Shown in pieces: positions 37,567 through 49,900 of a DNA stretch of 64,000 nucleotides. Under the pieces are notes generated by a model, which searched no databases, was not told the origin of the DNA, and saw only the letters and a program-made list of their open reading frames with translations. Made by a program: the position numbers and the translations under genes. Each line of letters begins with the position of its first letter. The stretch's first letter is position 1. The DNA comes from Sterolibacterium sp. (GTDB lineage Bacteria > Pseudomonadota > Gammaproteobacteria > Burkholderiales > Rhodocyclaceae), in contig JAHRWT010000091.1 in the NCBI GenBank assembly GCA_019105045.1, positions 49,260 to 113,259 of the forward strand, written 5' to 3'.

Positions 37567-38388
37567 TTAACCGACCGTCTTGCCACGCAAGCCCAGCACA
37601 TCCTGCATGTCGAACAGGCCCGCGGATTTGCCGTGCATGAAGCGCGCAGCGCGCAGGGAGCCGGCGGCATAAGGCATACGGCTGGCCGACTTGTGCGTGA
37701 TTTCGATGCGCTCGCCCGTCCCGGCAAACAGCACGGTGTGATCGCCCACGATATCGCCGCCACGGACGGTGGCAAAGCCGATCTGCGTGGCTGGACGCTC
37801 GCCGGTATGGCCTTCACGCCCATAAACGGCGCACTCGGCAAGATCACGCCCCAGCGCCGCCGCCACGACTTCGCCCATGCGCAACGCCGTACCTGAAGGC
37901 GCATCCACCTTGTGGCGATGATGGGCTTCGATGACTTCAATATCGTAGCCTTCGTCAAGTATGCGCGCGGCCACATCGAGCAAGCGAAACACCGCATTCA
38001 CGCCAACCGCCATATTGGGCGAAAAGACCACCGGAATCTCTCGCGCCGCCGCCTCGATGGCCTGCTTGCCCTCCGCGCTGAAACCCGTGGTGCCGATAAC
38101 CATGTGCACCCCGAGACGGCGGCAGATGTCCAGATGACGCAAGCTGCCCTCCGGACGCGTGAAGTCGATCAGGCAATCCGCTTGTTGCAAAGCAGCTTCA
38201 ACGTCCGCGCGGATTGTCACACCACAGGATGCCCCCACGGCTTCACCGGCATCCCGTCCCAGCCAGGCGCTGCCCGGTTGCTCAAGAGCCGCCGCCAGGG
38301 TGAGGTCGTCAGCTTGCAGTATGGCTTCTATCAGCGTGCGGCCCATGCGACCAGACGCACCGGCGATGGCGATACGAATCTTGTTCAT
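37567..38388 (-). CDS. dapB: 4-hydroxy-tetrahydrodipicolinate reductase
   Basis: [23 protein letters not shown]...[17 protein letters not shown]. Confidence 0.96.
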   Translation of the reverse strand: MNKIRIAIAGASGRMGRTLIEAILQADDLTLAAALEQPGSAWLGRDAGEAVGASCGVTIRADVEAALQQADCLIDFTRPEGSLRHLDICRRLGVHMVIGTTGFSAEGKQAIEAAAREIPVVFSPNMAVGVNAVFRLLDVAARILDEGYDIEVIEAHHRHKVDAPSGTALRMGEVVAAALGRDLAECAVYGREGHTGERPATQIGFATVRGGDIVGDHTVLFAGTGERIEITHKSASRMPYAAGSLRAARFMHGKSAGLFDMQDVLGLRGKTVG

Positions 38389-38434
38389 GTTCTCAGGAAA
38401 AAAGACGGACGGATTCCGGCAGGCAAACGCCGGT

Positions 38435-38875
38435 CTAGGGTTTTTCCGGCAGGGACATGCCGGTTTCAAGTTTCATGCTGTCCTGCGAAGCCGGGCCGAT
38501 TTCCACCACACCACGGGTGATGGACGACTCCTTGCCCATCACATCACCATCAATCCGTGCCAGTTTGCCATCAGAAAAAATGATGGTGATGCGGCGCTGC
38601 TGCGCTTCGCCATGGCCAGGCTGGAAGCGGTAGATATAGTCCCAGCGTTCGGCATGGAAAATATCTGTCACCAACGGCGTGCCCAGGATATAGCGCACCT
38701 GATCCTTGCTCTGCCCGACCTGCAACTGATCGACCATTTCCTGGGTCACGTGATTTCCCTGGCGGATATCGATACGGTAAGGGGTCAGCAGGGAAGGAAT
38801 CTCCGGTGCACTGCTGCAAGCTGACAGCGCAACGAGCAAAGGCAGGGTGAGACAGGCTGGGTAATTCATGGGCAT
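38435..38875 (-). CDS. bamE: Outer membrane protein assembly factor BamE (SmpA/OmlA)
   Basis: Lipoprotein-like N-terminus ([12 protein letters not shown]), [38 protein letters not shown]; start among 38869/38875 uncertain. Confidence 0.92.
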   Translation of the reverse strand: MPMNYPACLTLPLLVALSACSSAPEIPSLLTPYRIDIRQGNHVTQEMVDQLQVGQSKDQVRYILGTPLVTDIFHAERWDYIYRFQPGHGEAQQRRITIIFSDGKLARIDGDVMGKESSITRGVVEIGPASQDSMKLETGMSLPEKP

Positions 38876-38995
38876 CCGCAATGACTGGGGAAATGCAGCA
38901 TAAGACAACAAAATGCGCCGAAACGTATCCAGCGCAGGCCGAAGCATATATTATAAGCTGCTCATTGCCACTCTGACATTCCGGGCATCAACGCA

Positions 38996-39445
38996 ATGGA
39001 TCACATCAAAGACCTGAAAAACAGCGGCCTGAAGGTGACGGCGCCGCGCATCAAGATACTGGACCTGTTCCGCAAGCATGATTCGGACAAGAGCCGTCAC
39101 ATGACGGCAGAAGATGTTTACCGTCATCTGCTGGCCGAAAACATGGATATCGGCCTGGCCACGGTCTATCGGGTGCTGACGCAATTCGAGCAGGTTGGCC
39201 TGGTGCAGCGCCATTATTTTGAATCCGGCAAAGCCGTCTTCGAACTCAACGAAGGCCATCATCATGATCATCTCGTCTGCCTGCAGTGCGGCAAGGTCGA
39301 GGAATTTCATGATGCCGAAATCGAAAAACGGCAAATCAGGATTGCCCATGAGCGTGGCTTTGAAATCAGCGCCCACGCTCTTTACCTCTACGCCAACTGC
39401 ACCAAGGCAAACTGCCCGGAAAAACCGCGCAACAGCGAACGCTGA
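38996..39445 (+). CDS. fur: Ferric uptake regulator Fur
   Basis: [18 protein letters not shown]...[12 protein letters not shown]...[18 protein letters not shown]; divergent from bamE. Confidence 0.96.
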   Translation: MDHIKDLKNSGLKVTAPRIKILDLFRKHDSDKSRHMTAEDVYRHLLAENMDIGLATVYRVLTQFEQVGLVQRHYFESGKAVFELNEGHHHDHLVCLQCGKVEEFHDAEIEKRQIRIAHERGFEISAHALYLYANCTKANCPEKPRNSER

Positions 39446-39627
39446 CTGAGCACACACAAGACACACAGAAAGCCGCCGGCGGCGCGCTGCCGGTGCCGAC
39501 TCTCCGCCCGCTGCCGGCCAGCTGCCAGCGAAACCTTCAAAATTCAACATTCCACATTTAAAATCCGGCGTTTGCCGTTCACGATTGACAGGTAACGGCA
39601 TTCCGCATTCAATTTCAGGAGTCGGCC

Positions 39628-41226
39628 ATGGCACTCAATCTGCCGCAAGGCGTGGTCATCAACGCCCCCTTGCTTCCCCGTTTTGACGAAATCCTCAGCC
39701 ACGATGCGCTGGCCCTGGTGGCCAAACTACATCGCGCTTTCGAGCCGCAGCGTCAGGCATTGCTGAATCAACGCATCGCGCGCCAGGCGCGCATCGATGC
39801 CGGTGAAATGCCGGATTTCCTGCCGGCAACCCGACATATTCGCGACGGTGACTGGCGCATCGCGCCGCTGCCCAAGGCGCTGGAATGCCGCCGCGTGGAA
39901 ATCACCGGCCCGGTCGAGCGCAAGATGATCATCAACGCCTTCAACTCGGGTGCGGACAGCTACATGACCGACTTCGAGGATTCCAACAGCCCCCGTTGGG
40001 ACAATCAAATTCAGGGCCAGATCAATCTGTTTGACGCCATCCGCCGCAACATCAGCCATACCAATGAAAACGGCAAGACCTACCAGCTCAACGAAAAAAT
40101 CGCCACTTTGCAGGTGCGCCCGCGCGGCTGGCATCTGGACGAAAAACACGTCACGGTCGACGGTCAGCGGGTTTCTGGCGGTATTTTTGACTTTGCCCTG
40201 TTTCTCTTTCACAACGCCAAAGAGCAACTGACTCGTGGCGCCGGGCCGTATTTTTATCTGCCCAAGCTGGAATCCCACCTCGAAGCGCGGCTGTGGAATG
40301 ACATTTTTGTCATGGCGCAAAACGAAATCGGCCTGCCGCAAGGCAGCATCAAAGCCACGGTATTGGTGGAAACCATACTCGCCACTTTCGAGATGGAAGA
40401 AATTCTGTATGAGCTGCGCGAACACAGCGCCGGCTTGAATGCCGGCCGCTGGGATTACATTTTTTCCTGCATCAAGAAATTCAGAAAAAATCAGAATTTC
40501 TGCCTGGCCAACCGCTCGGCGATCACCATGGAAGTGCCTTTCATGCGCAGCTATGCGCTGGCACTGGTGCAGGCTTGCCACAAGCGTGGGGCTCCGGCCA
40601 TTGGTGGCATGAGCGCGCTGATTCCCATCAAATCAGACGCTGCCGCCAACGAAAAAGCCCTGGCCGGCATCCGCCACGACAAAACCCGCGATGCCCAGGA
40701 TGGCTACGACGGCGGCTGGGTGGCCCATCCGGGGCTGGTATCCATCGCCATGGAAGAATTCGTCAAGGTACTCGGTGAGCGGCCCAACCAGTGGGAAAAA
40801 CAGGTGACCGGCAATTTCGGTCCCAAGGACTGGCTCAATTTCCAGCCCGAACAGCCGATCACCGAAGCGGGCCTGCGCAACAACATCAACGTCGGCATCC
40901 ACTATCTGGGGTCCTGGCTGGCCGGCAATGGCTGCGTGCCCATTCACAACCTGATGGAAGATGCCGCCACCGCCGAAATCTCGCGCTCACAAGTCTGGCA
41001 GTGGGTGGTCAGCCCCAAGGGCCGGCTTGACGATGGCCGCAAGGTCACCGCCGACATGGTGCGCGCCTTGATTCCGGAAGAACTCGCCCGGGTAAAGACA
41101 CTCGTCAGCGCCGCTGGCGAGCAGATCGAAAGCTATGAGCAGGCGGCAAAAATTTTTGCGGAAATGTCGCTGTCGACGAACTATCCGGAATTTCTTACCC
41201 TGCCGCTGTACGAAGCAATGGAATGA
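39628..41226 (+). CDS. aceB: Malate synthase A
   Basis: DFEDSNSPRWDNQIQGQINL, VLVETILATFEMEEILYELREHSAGLNAGRWDYIFS. Confidence 0.96.
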   Translation: MALNLPQGVVINAPLLPRFDEILSHDALALVAKLHRAFEPQRQALLNQRIARQARIDAGEMPDFLPATRHIRDGDWRIAPLPKALECRRVEITGPVERKMIINAFNSGADSYMTDFEDSNSPRWDNQIQGQINLFDAIRRNISHTNENGKTYQLNEKIATLQVRPRGWHLDEKHVTVDGQRVSGGIFDFALFLFHNAKEQLTRGAGPYFYLPKLESHLEARLWNDIFVMAQNEIGLPQGSIKATVLVETILATFEMEEILYELREHSAGLNAGRWDYIFSCIKKFRKNQNFCLANRSAITMEVPFMRSYALALVQACHKRGAPAIGGMSALIPIKSDAAANEKALAGIRHDKTRDAQDGYDGGWVAHPGLVSIAMEEFVKVLGERPNQWEKQVTGNFGPKDWLNFQPEQPITEAGLRNNINVGIHYLGSWLAGNGCVPIHNLMEDAATAEISRSQVWQWVVSPKGRLDDGRKVTADMVRALIPEELARVKTLVSAAGEQIESYEQAAKIFAEMSLSTNYPEFLTLPLYEAME

Positions 41227-41441
41227 AGCGCCGCAAGCCTGGACTGGAACGGAACATCAGTACTCGCCAGGGCTTGCCCGTTGTTTGCGTCAGCGATCAT
41301 GATCACGATCACTCGTGACGACACTGAGTCGACTGCGCCATTCGGTGCGCTGCCCGCCACTGACAGAAAACAGCAACGGGAAAGGACAAGCGGCAGGGCC
41401 GGGGCAGGATTGCCTGACTGCAGCCAGGCGATGCCGATAAA

Positions 41442-41669
41442 TCAGAACTGCTTGGCTGCGTTGAGCACCAGTCGCGCCTTGCTTTCAGCTTCGGCACGAT
41501 TGTTTGCCGACATCTGCCGACCAAATGCTTCGCGTGCTTCGCGTCCTTGCCGGGTGGCCAGGATGCTCTTGATGCAACGCCAACGTTTGCCACCTTTGGT
41601 TTCAATCTGGCGCATCTCTTCTTTCGGGTGATGCGTGCGGCAGTGATAGCAGAAAAGTGTGTCAGCCAT
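41442..41669 (-). CDS. Small conserved-looking protein with Cys-rich N-terminus
   Basis: MADTLFCYHCRTHHPKEEMRQIETKGGKRWRCIKSI...: CxxC...C arrangement, fits between convergent neighbours. Confidence 0.6.
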   Translation of the reverse strand: MADTLFCYHCRTHHPKEEMRQIETKGGKRWRCIKSILATRQGREAREAFGRQMSANNRAEAESKARLVLNAAKQF

Positions 41670-41829
41670 AGGTCTCTCTTCAGTGTTACAAAAACGAAAC
41701 TTTGATGCGTTGAAGCTAAGTTAACAACGTTATTTTAACATCCACAGCCTGTCTTGGCGAGTCTTTCCCGGGGTTTCCACGGGATACGCATGACGCCTGC
41801 GTTATTGTGCAGCCACAAAGCCCCTTGAT

Positions 41830-44115
41830 TCAACGTTGTCGAGACGAACTGCCGCGCAGGGTTTTTCTGGCATTGCGCGCTGCCGAAGGTTTGGCCGCAT
41901 CCCCGGCGCGCGGCGGTTTGCTGCCTTTTTGTTGCGCGGCCGAACCTGGCGGCTGGAATGCCGGCACCAGATGCCGGGCGCTGTTGCCGATCAGATCCGC
42001 CCGCCCCATTTCGCGCAAGGCTTCGCGCAGTAGCGGCCAGTTGGCCGGATCGTGATAGCGCATGAAGGCCTTGTGGATGCGCCGACTGCGGCCACTGCGC
42101 GCGGTTTCGACGACTTCCCCGCTACTGCTCAATTTGCGCAGTGGATTGCGCCTGCTGTGATACATCGCCGTGGCAATGGCCAGCGGCGTGGGCAGGAAAT
42201 TCTGCACCTGGTCCAGGCGGAAACGGTTTTTCTTCAGCCACAGCGCCAGATTCAACATGTCCTCATCGCTGGCCCCCGGATGCGCGCCGATGAAATAGGG
42301 AATCAGATATTGTTCCTTGCCGGCTTCGCGCGAATATTTGTCGAACAGCACTTTGAATTGGTCGTAATTGGCAATCGATGGCTTCATCATTTTTGCCAAA
42401 GTCGCTTCTTCAGTGTGTTCCGGCGCGATTTTCAGATAGCCGCCAACGTGATGGGTCACCAGTTCCTTGATGTATTCGGGCGAGCGGATCGCCAGGTCAT
42501 AGCGCAAGCCTGAACTGATATTGATGCGCTTGATGCCGGAAATCTTGCGCGCCTTGCGGTAAAGCTGCACCAACGGGCCGTGATCGGTGCCCATCTGCGG
42601 GCAAATATCTGGGTAAACACAGGAAAGTCGCCGGCAGGAGGCTTCGATTTTCTTGTCCTTGCAGGCCAGTCGGTACATATTGGCCGTTGGCCCGCCAAGA
42701 TCGGAGATCGTGCCGGTAAAACCCGGTGTCTTGTCGCGAATGTTCTCGATCTCTTCAAGGATCGAATCTTCCGAGCGGCTCTGGATGATACGGCCTTCGT
42801 GTTCGTGAATGGAACAGAAAGTGCAGCCACCAAAACAGCCGCGCATGATGTTGATCGAGAAGCGGATCATCTCCCAGGCCGGGATGCGGGCATCGCCATA
42901 GGACGGATGCGGCGCACGGGCATAGGGCCGGCCATAGACATGATCCATTTCCGCCGTGCTCAGCGGAATCGGCGGCGGATTCAGCCAGACCTCGCGCTGC
43001 CCCGGCCCGCTGCCGTGGGACTGCACCAGTGCGCGGGCATTGCCGGGATTCGATTCCAGATGAAAGCAGCGTGAGGCATGGGCATAGAGCAGCGGTTCCG
43101 CCCCGACCTGCTCGAAAGAAGGCAAGCGCACCACGGTCTTTTCGCGCTGTGCCTTGCGAGCGGCCAGGCGTTCACTGGTCTGGCTCTGTTGCGGGTTGCG
43201 CGGCACGAACTGCACCACCTGTGCAGCTTGCTCGTCTTGCACAGACGGTTTGGCGGCACAGTCTGTGGCTGTCTGCGCCGCATCCTGGCGCGTGGTATCC
43301 GCGTAAGGATCGGCATGTTGGTGCGGCGGATGTTTTGTGTTCGGATCATCAAGACTGCTGGAATCAACCACAGACCAATCTTGATCAGGCAGCCAACCCG
43401 GCGGCACGACAAAAGCCGTGCCACGCAAGTCACGAATTTCGTTGATCGGCACACCACGGGCCAGCCGATGGGCCAACTCCACCACTGCCCGTTCGGCATT
43501 GCCAAACAGCAACAAATCCGCCTTGGCATCGAGCAACACGGAGCGGCGCACCTTGTCCGACCAATAATCGTAATGGGCAATACGGCGCAGGCTGGCTTCA
43601 ATGCTGCCAATGATGATGGGCCGATCGGGATAGGCCTCGCGACAACGCTGGGAATACACCACCACCGCCCGGTCGGGCCGCTTGTTCGGCGCGGCATGAG
43701 CCGTGTAGGCATCATCGGTGCGGATCTTGCGGTCGGCCGTATAGCGATTGACCATGGAATCCATGTTGCCGGCCGTCACCCCAAAAAACAGATTGGGCTT
43801 GCCCAGCCGGCGGAAATCCTCAGCCGACGTCCAATCCGGCTGGCTGATGATGCCCACCCGAAAGCCTTGCGCTTCCAGCACCCGGCCGATCAAGGCCATG
43901 CCGAAGCTGGGATGGTCGATATAAGCATCACCGGTGACCAGGATGATGTCGCAGGAATCCCAGCCCAATTGCGCCATCTCGGCCCGGGACATCGGCAAGA
44001 AAGGCGCAGTGCCAAAACGTTTGGCCCAATAAGGCCGATAGGACATCAGCGGAACAGGCGTCTGAAAAGGCCCATTGGCAGGCGCGACGGAATGATTGAC
44101 GGTCTTCATCGTCAC
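41830..44115 (-). CDS. YgiQ family radical SAM protein
   Basis: [28 protein letters not shown] (CxxxCxxC) and YgiQ-type N-terminal domain. Confidence 0.93.
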   Translation of the reverse strand: MTMKTVNHSVAPANGPFQTPVPLMSYRPYWAKRFGTAPFLPMSRAEMAQLGWDSCDIILVTGDAYIDHPSFGMALIGRVLEAQGFRVGIISQPDWTSAEDFRRLGKPNLFFGVTAGNMDSMVNRYTADRKIRTDDAYTAHAAPNKRPDRAVVVYSQRCREAYPDRPIIIGSIEASLRRIAHYDYWSDKVRRSVLLDAKADLLLFGNAERAVVELAHRLARGVPINEIRDLRGTAFVVPPGWLPDQDWSVVDSSSLDDPNTKHPPHQHADPYADTTRQDAAQTATDCAAKPSVQDEQAAQVVQFVPRNPQQSQTSERLAARKAQREKTVVRLPSFEQVGAEPLLYAHASRCFHLESNPGNARALVQSHGSGPGQREVWLNPPPIPLSTAEMDHVYGRPYARAPHPSYGDARIPAWEMIRFSINIMRGCFGGCTFCSIHEHEGRIIQSRSEDSILEEIENIRDKTPGFTGTISDLGGPTANMYRLACKDKKIEASCRRLSCVYPDICPQMGTDHGPLVQLYRKARKISGIKRINISSGLRYDLAIRSPEYIKELVTHHVGGYLKIAPEHTEEATLAKMMKPSIANYDQFKVLFDKYSREAGKEQYLIPYFIGAHPGASDEDMLNLALWLKKNRFRLDQVQNFLPTPLAIATAMYHSRRNPLRKLSSSGEVVETARSGRSRRIHKAFMRYHDPANWPLLREALREMGRADLIGNSARHLVPAFQPPGSAAQQKGSKPPRAGDAAKPSAARNARKTLRGSSSRQR

Positions 44116-44316
44116 ATTTTACCGCCTGAGGCCTCACCGACCGCACCCATAGCGCCTATCCGGCAGGACCGATTCCGCCGCAATCGATCCAGCAAACCTC
44201 GCAAATGCACTGGGACATGGCGGAATACACCGGGCACCGCCGGTTGTTTCATACAGAATATGTCAATATCATCGACACCCACCCTGTCACAGACAAACCG
44301 GCCACGCACCACACCC

Positions 44317-45021
44317 ATGCACCACGACGCCCGCACCGCCAGGACACTGACCAAAGCACTGCTCATCTCGCTGGCATGTCATCTCATCCTGCTGCTGCAG
44401 GATGAGCTTGCGATCCAGCCAGCCACAGACGAAAAAAGCCGACAGCCACCGCTGACCGCGCGGCTGTCTATCCGGCCACCACAGACCCCGGACAGCCTGC
44501 CACACAGCACGCCGCCGGCAGCAGAAAGTCCCTTGTCGACCAGCAATACGCCGACACGCGCCGCTCAATCCACACGCCCCACACGCCCCACACGCCCCAG
44601 ACAATCCAGCCAATCCTCCCGGCCAGCCGCGGTGGCCACAACCGTCGCAACCGCCCAGACCACGCCAGAAAACTCACCCTCCCCATCATCGGCAATTCCG
44701 GCAGATCACCTCAACAGCAGCGCCGACGGCCTGCGCCAATATCGCGTCGATCTGGCCGTTGCCGCGCGGCAGTTTCGCACTTATCCGCAAGCGGCCCGCA
44801 GCGCCGGCCAAGGGGGCATCGCCGGCATCCGCGTCAGTGTCGATGCCACAGGCCAGCCGCAAGGTGCCTCCCTGCAAGCCAGCAGCAACCACCCCGACCT
44901 GGATGCCGCCGCCCTGGCGATGCTGGAAAACGCCGCTCGGGCAACGAGGGTCCCTGCCATCCTGCGGGGACAATCCTTCGACGTATTGATCAGCGTGGAA
45001 TTCGACCCACGCGCAGAGTGA
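44317..45021 (+). CDS. TonB-like energy transducer protein
   Basis: N-terminal TM, Pro/Ser/Thr-rich linker, C-terminal TonB domain (YPQAARSAGQGGIAGIRVSVDATGQPQGASLQASSNHPDLDAAALAMLENA). Confidence 0.8.
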   Translation: MHHDARTARTLTKALLISLACHLILLLQDELAIQPATDEKSRQPPLTARLSIRPPQTPDSLPHSTPPAAESPLSTSNTPTRAAQSTRPTRPTRPRQSSQSSRPAAVATTVATAQTTPENSPSPSSAIPADHLNSSADGLRQYRVDLAVAARQFRTYPQAARSAGQGGIAGIRVSVDATGQPQGASLQASSNHPDLDAAALAMLENAARATRVPAILRGQSFDVLISVEFDPRAE

Positions 45022-45075
45022 ACCGCGCAAGGCCGGGCGGCCAGCCAATGTCTGCCCGACCGTCAACCGCCCCCC

Positions 45076-45621
45076 TCAAGGCGGCGGCAGTTCGGCCGTA
45101 TGGCAGCGCCACTGGCCGCTCTGGCGATCGGCAAAAAAATGCCGCAGGGACAGAGCAATGGTGCGAAAGGAAATTTCGTCCCAGGGAATTTCATGCTCAC
45201 CGAACAGACGCACTTCCAGCGTTTCGCTGCCGGCAGCAAATCCCAGATCCATCAGGCGCGCCCGATAGATGACATGAACCTGATTGACGTGCGGCACGCT
45301 GACCACGGTATACAACGCATCCAGTTCGACACGGGCACAGGCTTCTTCCAGCGTCTCGCGCAAAGCGGCTTGCGGCAGGGTTTCATCGTTCTCCATGAAA
45401 CCGGCCGGCAGGGTCCACATGCCATAACGCGGTTCGATGGCGCGCCGGCAGAGCAGCACGCGATCCTCCCAGACCGGCAGGGTACCCACAACCAGTTTGG
45501 GGTTCTGATAATGAATCACACCGCAGGCATCGCACACCGCACGCAACAGGGTATCCCCCGCAGGAACGCGCATCATGACAGGCGCACCGCAGGCGCTGCA
45601 GAAGTTGATTTTCTCATCCAT
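45076..45621 (-). CDS. NUDIX hydrolase with N-terminal zinc ribbon
   Basis: CSACGAP...CDACG; Nudix box GFMENDETLPQAALRETLEEACARVE. Confidence 0.92.
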   Translation of the reverse strand: MDEKINFCSACGAPVMMRVPAGDTLLRAVCDACGVIHYQNPKLVVGTLPVWEDRVLLCRRAIEPRYGMWTLPAGFMENDETLPQAALRETLEEACARVELDALYTVVSVPHVNQVHVIYRARLMDLGFAAGSETLEVRLFGEHEIPWDEISFRTIALSLRHFFADRQSGQWRCHTAELPPP

Positions 45622-45920
45622 GAGGCAGCCATTCTAACCGACCGTCCAGGCCGACCGCGCCGAGCTGACCGCCTTGCGCCCAGCACATGCCGCGCGACAA
45701 CCGCACAAGCCCGGGCAAAAACGCTGTCCGGCAGACGTAAAAGCGAACAAAACTTTTACATTCAATAGATTGCATGATTTTTGTAAGAAAAATTCTTACA
45801 AAGCCTCCGGAAGTCATTCTGACGACAAAAACAGGTTTGCACTGCTATTCCCGATTGACAGCATTGTCGATAATCCACTCGCCTGCCAGATTCTGCAGGC
45901 TGCAAACAAAGGAGAGCACC

Positions 45921-46238
45921 ATGAAAATGACTGACACCTACAACGACATAAAGGAAGTCAATCTTGCCTACCTCATGCTGGCGCAAAACATGATCCGCGC
46001 CGACAGGGAGAGCGCGATCTTTCGCCTGGGCATCAGCCAGGAAATTGCCGACATCCTCGACCGACTGACCCCTGGTCAGCTTCTGCGGATGGCCAGCGCC
46101 GACATGTTGCTGTGCAGCTTCCGTTTCGACGACACCCTGCTGCTGAACCTGCTCGCCAATCACGATGGCGAACGCGGAATCAGCCATGTTCATGCCGCCA
46201 TCCTGGCAGCTGGCAAGCCTGTCGAAACCGTTGCCTGA
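45921..46238 (+). CDS. flhD: Flagellar transcriptional regulator FlhD
   Basis: MTDTYNDIKEVNLAYLMLAQNMIRADRESAIFRLGISQEIADIL; followed by flhC. Confidence 0.92.
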   Translation: MKMTDTYNDIKEVNLAYLMLAQNMIRADRESAIFRLGISQEIADILDRLTPGQLLRMASADMLLCSFRFDDTLLLNLLANHDGERGISHVHAAILAAGKPVETVA

Positions 46239-46331
46239 ACCGTATCGCCGTGCTGACCGCTGAAACGACCGCGTCTGCCGGCGCGGTCCAGCCAGCCCAA
46301 CGGCATTCTCCCTTGTCGCCCAGGAGTCCCC

Positions 46332-46898
46332 ATGCGCAATAAATCCGTCATCTCGGAAGCGAGAGATATCGGGCTGGCCATTGAACTGATCCAGCTTGGT
46401 GCCCGCCTGCAACTGCTCGAAACAGAAACCAAACTCAGCCGCGAACGGCTGATCAAACTCTACAAGGAAGTCCGCGGCGAATCACCGCCCAAAGGCCTGC
46501 TGCCTTTCTCTACCGACTGGTTCATGACCTGGCAGCCGAACATGCACGCCTCACTGTTCATGGCCTACCACAGCTTCCTGCTCAACCACACCCAACTGCG
46601 CGGCCTGGGCCTGATCATCAAGTCCTACCGCCTCTATCTGGAACAGGTTGAACGCAACGACATGAAGCCGGTGCTCTCCCTGACCCGCGCCTGGACCATG
46701 GTGCGTTTCTTTGACGCCAACATGCTGGCGCTGGCCACCTGCAACACCTGCAACGGCCAGTTCGTCGCCCACGCCTTCGACCCGACCAAAACCTATGTCT
46801 GCGGCCTGTGCAACGTCCCGGCCCGCGCCGGCAAAACGCGCCGCGACAAAAAAACGATCCCTGCCGACGAAGGCGAATCCGCCGCCATGTCATCCTGA
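46332..46898 (+). CDS. flhC: Flagellar transcriptional regulator FlhC
   Basis: RDIGLAIELIQLGARLQLLETETKLSRERLIKLYKEVRGESPPKGLLPFSTDWFMTW...CNTCNGQFV...CGLC. Confidence 0.95.
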   Translation: MRNKSVISEARDIGLAIELIQLGARLQLLETETKLSRERLIKLYKEVRGESPPKGLLPFSTDWFMTWQPNMHASLFMAYHSFLLNHTQLRGLGLIIKSYRLYLEQVERNDMKPVLSLTRAWTMVRFFDANMLALATCNTCNGQFVAHAFDPTKTYVCGLCNVPARAGKTRRDKKTIPADEGESAAMSS

Positions 46899-46955
46899 AA
46901 CCCGCAACTGCTGACCTGCCAACTACCAGGCAGCGGAACAAATCCGACAGAAACC

Positions 46956-46996
46956 TCCCTGCATCGTTGAACCCAACAACGATGCAGGGATTTTTT
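46956..46996 (+). terminator. Rho-independent terminator after flhDC
   Basis: tccctgcatcgttg-aacccaa-caacgatgcaggga-tttttt. Confidence 0.9.
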
Positions 46997-49900
46997 CAAT
47001 CCAGCCAGCGTCGGGCGTTGCGGAACATTTCCAGCCACGGCGCATCATCACCCCACTGTGCATCCCACTCGGCAGGACGCCAGGAAAGCTGGACGTTGCG
47101 GAAAGTGCGTTCGGGGTGGGGCATCATGATGGTGAAGCGGCCATCCGCCGTGGTCACCCCTGCCAAGCCTTCAGGCGAGCCATTCGGATTGGCCGGATAG
47201 GTCATCGCCGGCCGGCCCTGATGATCGACGTAACGCAGTGCCACGGCGGCCTGCGCGGGATCGCGGCCGGCGGCGAATTCGGCGCGGCCTTCGCCATGCG
47301 AGACGATCACCGGCAAGCGGCTGCCGGCCATGCCCTGGAAGAAAATCGAAGGGGAATCCGGAATCTCGACTTGCACCAGACGCGCCTCGAACTGCTCACT
47401 GCGATTGCGCTGAAAGCCCGGCCAGTGCGCCGCGCCGGGGATGACCCCGGCCAGGTGGCTCATCATCTGGCAGCCGTTGCACACGCCCAGCGCAAAACTG
47501 TCGCGGCGCGCGAAAAAAGCCGCAAAGTCGTCATGCAGGCGCGTGTTGAAAAGAATGGACTTGGCCCAACCCTGTCCGGCACCCAGCACGTCCCCATAGG
47601 AAAATCCGCCACAGGCGGCAAAGCCCTGAAAATCGGCCAGACTCAGACGACCCGTCTGCAGGTCGCTCATATGCACATCATGCGCTGCGAAGCCCGCGCG
47701 ACTGAATGCGGCGGCCATTTCGAGATGACCATTCACACCCTGCTCGCGCAAAATGGCGATTTTCGGCTGCGCCCGATCCGCGCGCGCCACATGGGGAGCT
47801 CCCGGCTTGAAAGTCAATCGTGCCGTAAGACCGCCATCCTGACTGTCGAGCAGCGCATCGTAAGCCTCCTCGGCGCAAGCCGGATCATCGCGCAAGCGGG
47901 CAATCTGAAAACTGGTGGCCGACCAGGCGCGCTGCAACTCGCTGCGCGACTTGCTGAAAACCTTGCGCGCATTGCGCCAGATGCGGATCTCGTCAAGATC
48001 GTTCAATTCCCCGATCAGGTGCGACTGCCGCCCCAGACCGGCCGCGCGCAACACCGCCATCACCTGGCTGCGCTGGCTGCGGCGAATCTGCACCACCGCG
48101 CCCAGCTCTTCACTGAACAAGGCGGCCAGCACGCGATCGAAGAGACGCCCTTCAACCACATCCGGCGCCCGCTCCATGCCATCGACGTCGTTCATTTGCG
48201 GGTCGTAGCACAGGCCATCGAGATTCAGCGAAACGCCAACGTGCCCGGCAAACGCCATTTCGCAAATGGTGGCCAACAGGCCACCATCCGAACGGTCATG
48301 ATAGGCCAGCAGCAAACCGGCTTGCGAGAGCTGCTGAATGGCCGTGAAAAACGCCCGCAACAAACCGGCGTCGGCATCGGGCACTTGCTGACCGCTGAAG
48401 CCATACACCTGCGCCAGCGCCGAGCCGCCGAGGCGATTCCGACCATCGCCCAGATCGATCAGCAGCAACTCGCTTTCGCCCGCTTCCGCCACACTGCGCA
48501 GCTGCGGCGTCAGCGTGCGGCGCACATCCTGACACGGCGCAAAAGCGGTGACGATCAGGGACAGCGGCGCGATCACCTGCTTCTGCCTGCCGTCTTCCTG
48601 CCAGGTGGTTTTCATCGACAGCGAATCCTTGCCCACCGGAATCGACAGATCGAGGCCGCGACAAAAATCCAGCGCCACGGCACGCACCGTATCGAACAGC
48701 GCCGCATCTTCGCCGCCATGCCCGGCCGCCGCCATCCAGTTGGCCGACAGCTTGATGCTGCCCAGACCATCGATGGCCGCCGCCGCGATATTGGTGATGG
48801 CCTCGGCCACCGCCATACGTCCCGACGCCGGCGCATCGAGCAGTGCCAGCGGGCTGCGCTCGCCCATGGCCATGGCCTCGCCCAGCGTGGTCTCGAAACC
48901 CAGCGTGGTCACCGCACAATCGGCCACCGCCACCTGCCAGGGGCCGACCAGCTGATCACGCGCGGTCATGCCACCCACGCTGCGATCACCGATGGTGATG
49001 AGAAAATCCTTCGCCGCCACCGTCGGCAGATGCAGCACGCGCAAGGCCGCCTCGGTGACATCGAGATCATCCAGCTTGAATTCCCTGCCGCTCACCGCCT
49101 GGCGCTGCACGTCGCGCAACATGCGGGGCGGCTTGCCAAGCAGCACATCCATCGGCATGTTCACCGCATCGTTGTTGAAGTGCGCGTCATGCACGATCAA
49201 CTGCGGCTCGGCCAGCGCCCGGCCGATCACCGCAAACGGACAGCGCTCGCGGGCGCAGATGGCCTCGAACTCCGCCAGACGCTCGGGCGCGATGGCCAGC
49301 ACATAACGCTCCTGCGCTTCGTTCGACCAGATCTCGCGCGGCGACATGGCTGATTCTTCGGTGGGAATGGCGCGCAACTCGAAATGCGCGCCGCAGCCGG
49401 CATCATTGGCCAGCTCCGGCATGGCATTGGAAATGCCGCCCGCGCCGACATCGTGTATGGCCAGAATGGGGTTGTCCTTGCCTCGCTGCCAGCAGCGATC
49501 AATCACCTCTTGCGCCCGCCGCTGGATTTCCGGGTTACCACGCTGCACCGAAGCAAAATCCAGATCCGCCGTATTGCTGCCGGTGGCCATTGACGACGCT
49601 GCCCCGCCCCCCAGGCCAATCAACATGCCTGGGCCACCCAATTGAATCAATAGGGAGCCTGCCGGAAAAGGAATTTTGAAAGACTGCTCGGCCTGGATGT
49701 TGCCCAGACCGCCGGCGATCATGATCGGCTTGTGATAGCCGCGCACCTCGCCATTGAATTCCTGTTCGAAGCTGCGGAAATAACCCGTCAGATTGGGCCG
49801 GCCGAATTCGTTGTTGAAGGCCGCCGCGCCAAGCGGCCCCTCGATCATGATATCCAGCGCCGAAGCGATGCGTTCGGGCTTGCCGTAATCGTTTTCCCAA

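Noticed and set aside
43078-44316. N-terminal extension of the TonB-like ORF (647 aa version)
   Set aside because: Extension is antisense to the YgiQ-type radical SAM gene; the ATG at 44317 gives a normal TonB-like N-terminus.
47116-49353. Long plus-strand ORF (745 aa) opposite purL
   Set aside because: Shadow ORF antisense to a confidently identified gene; composition typical of high-GC antisense frames.
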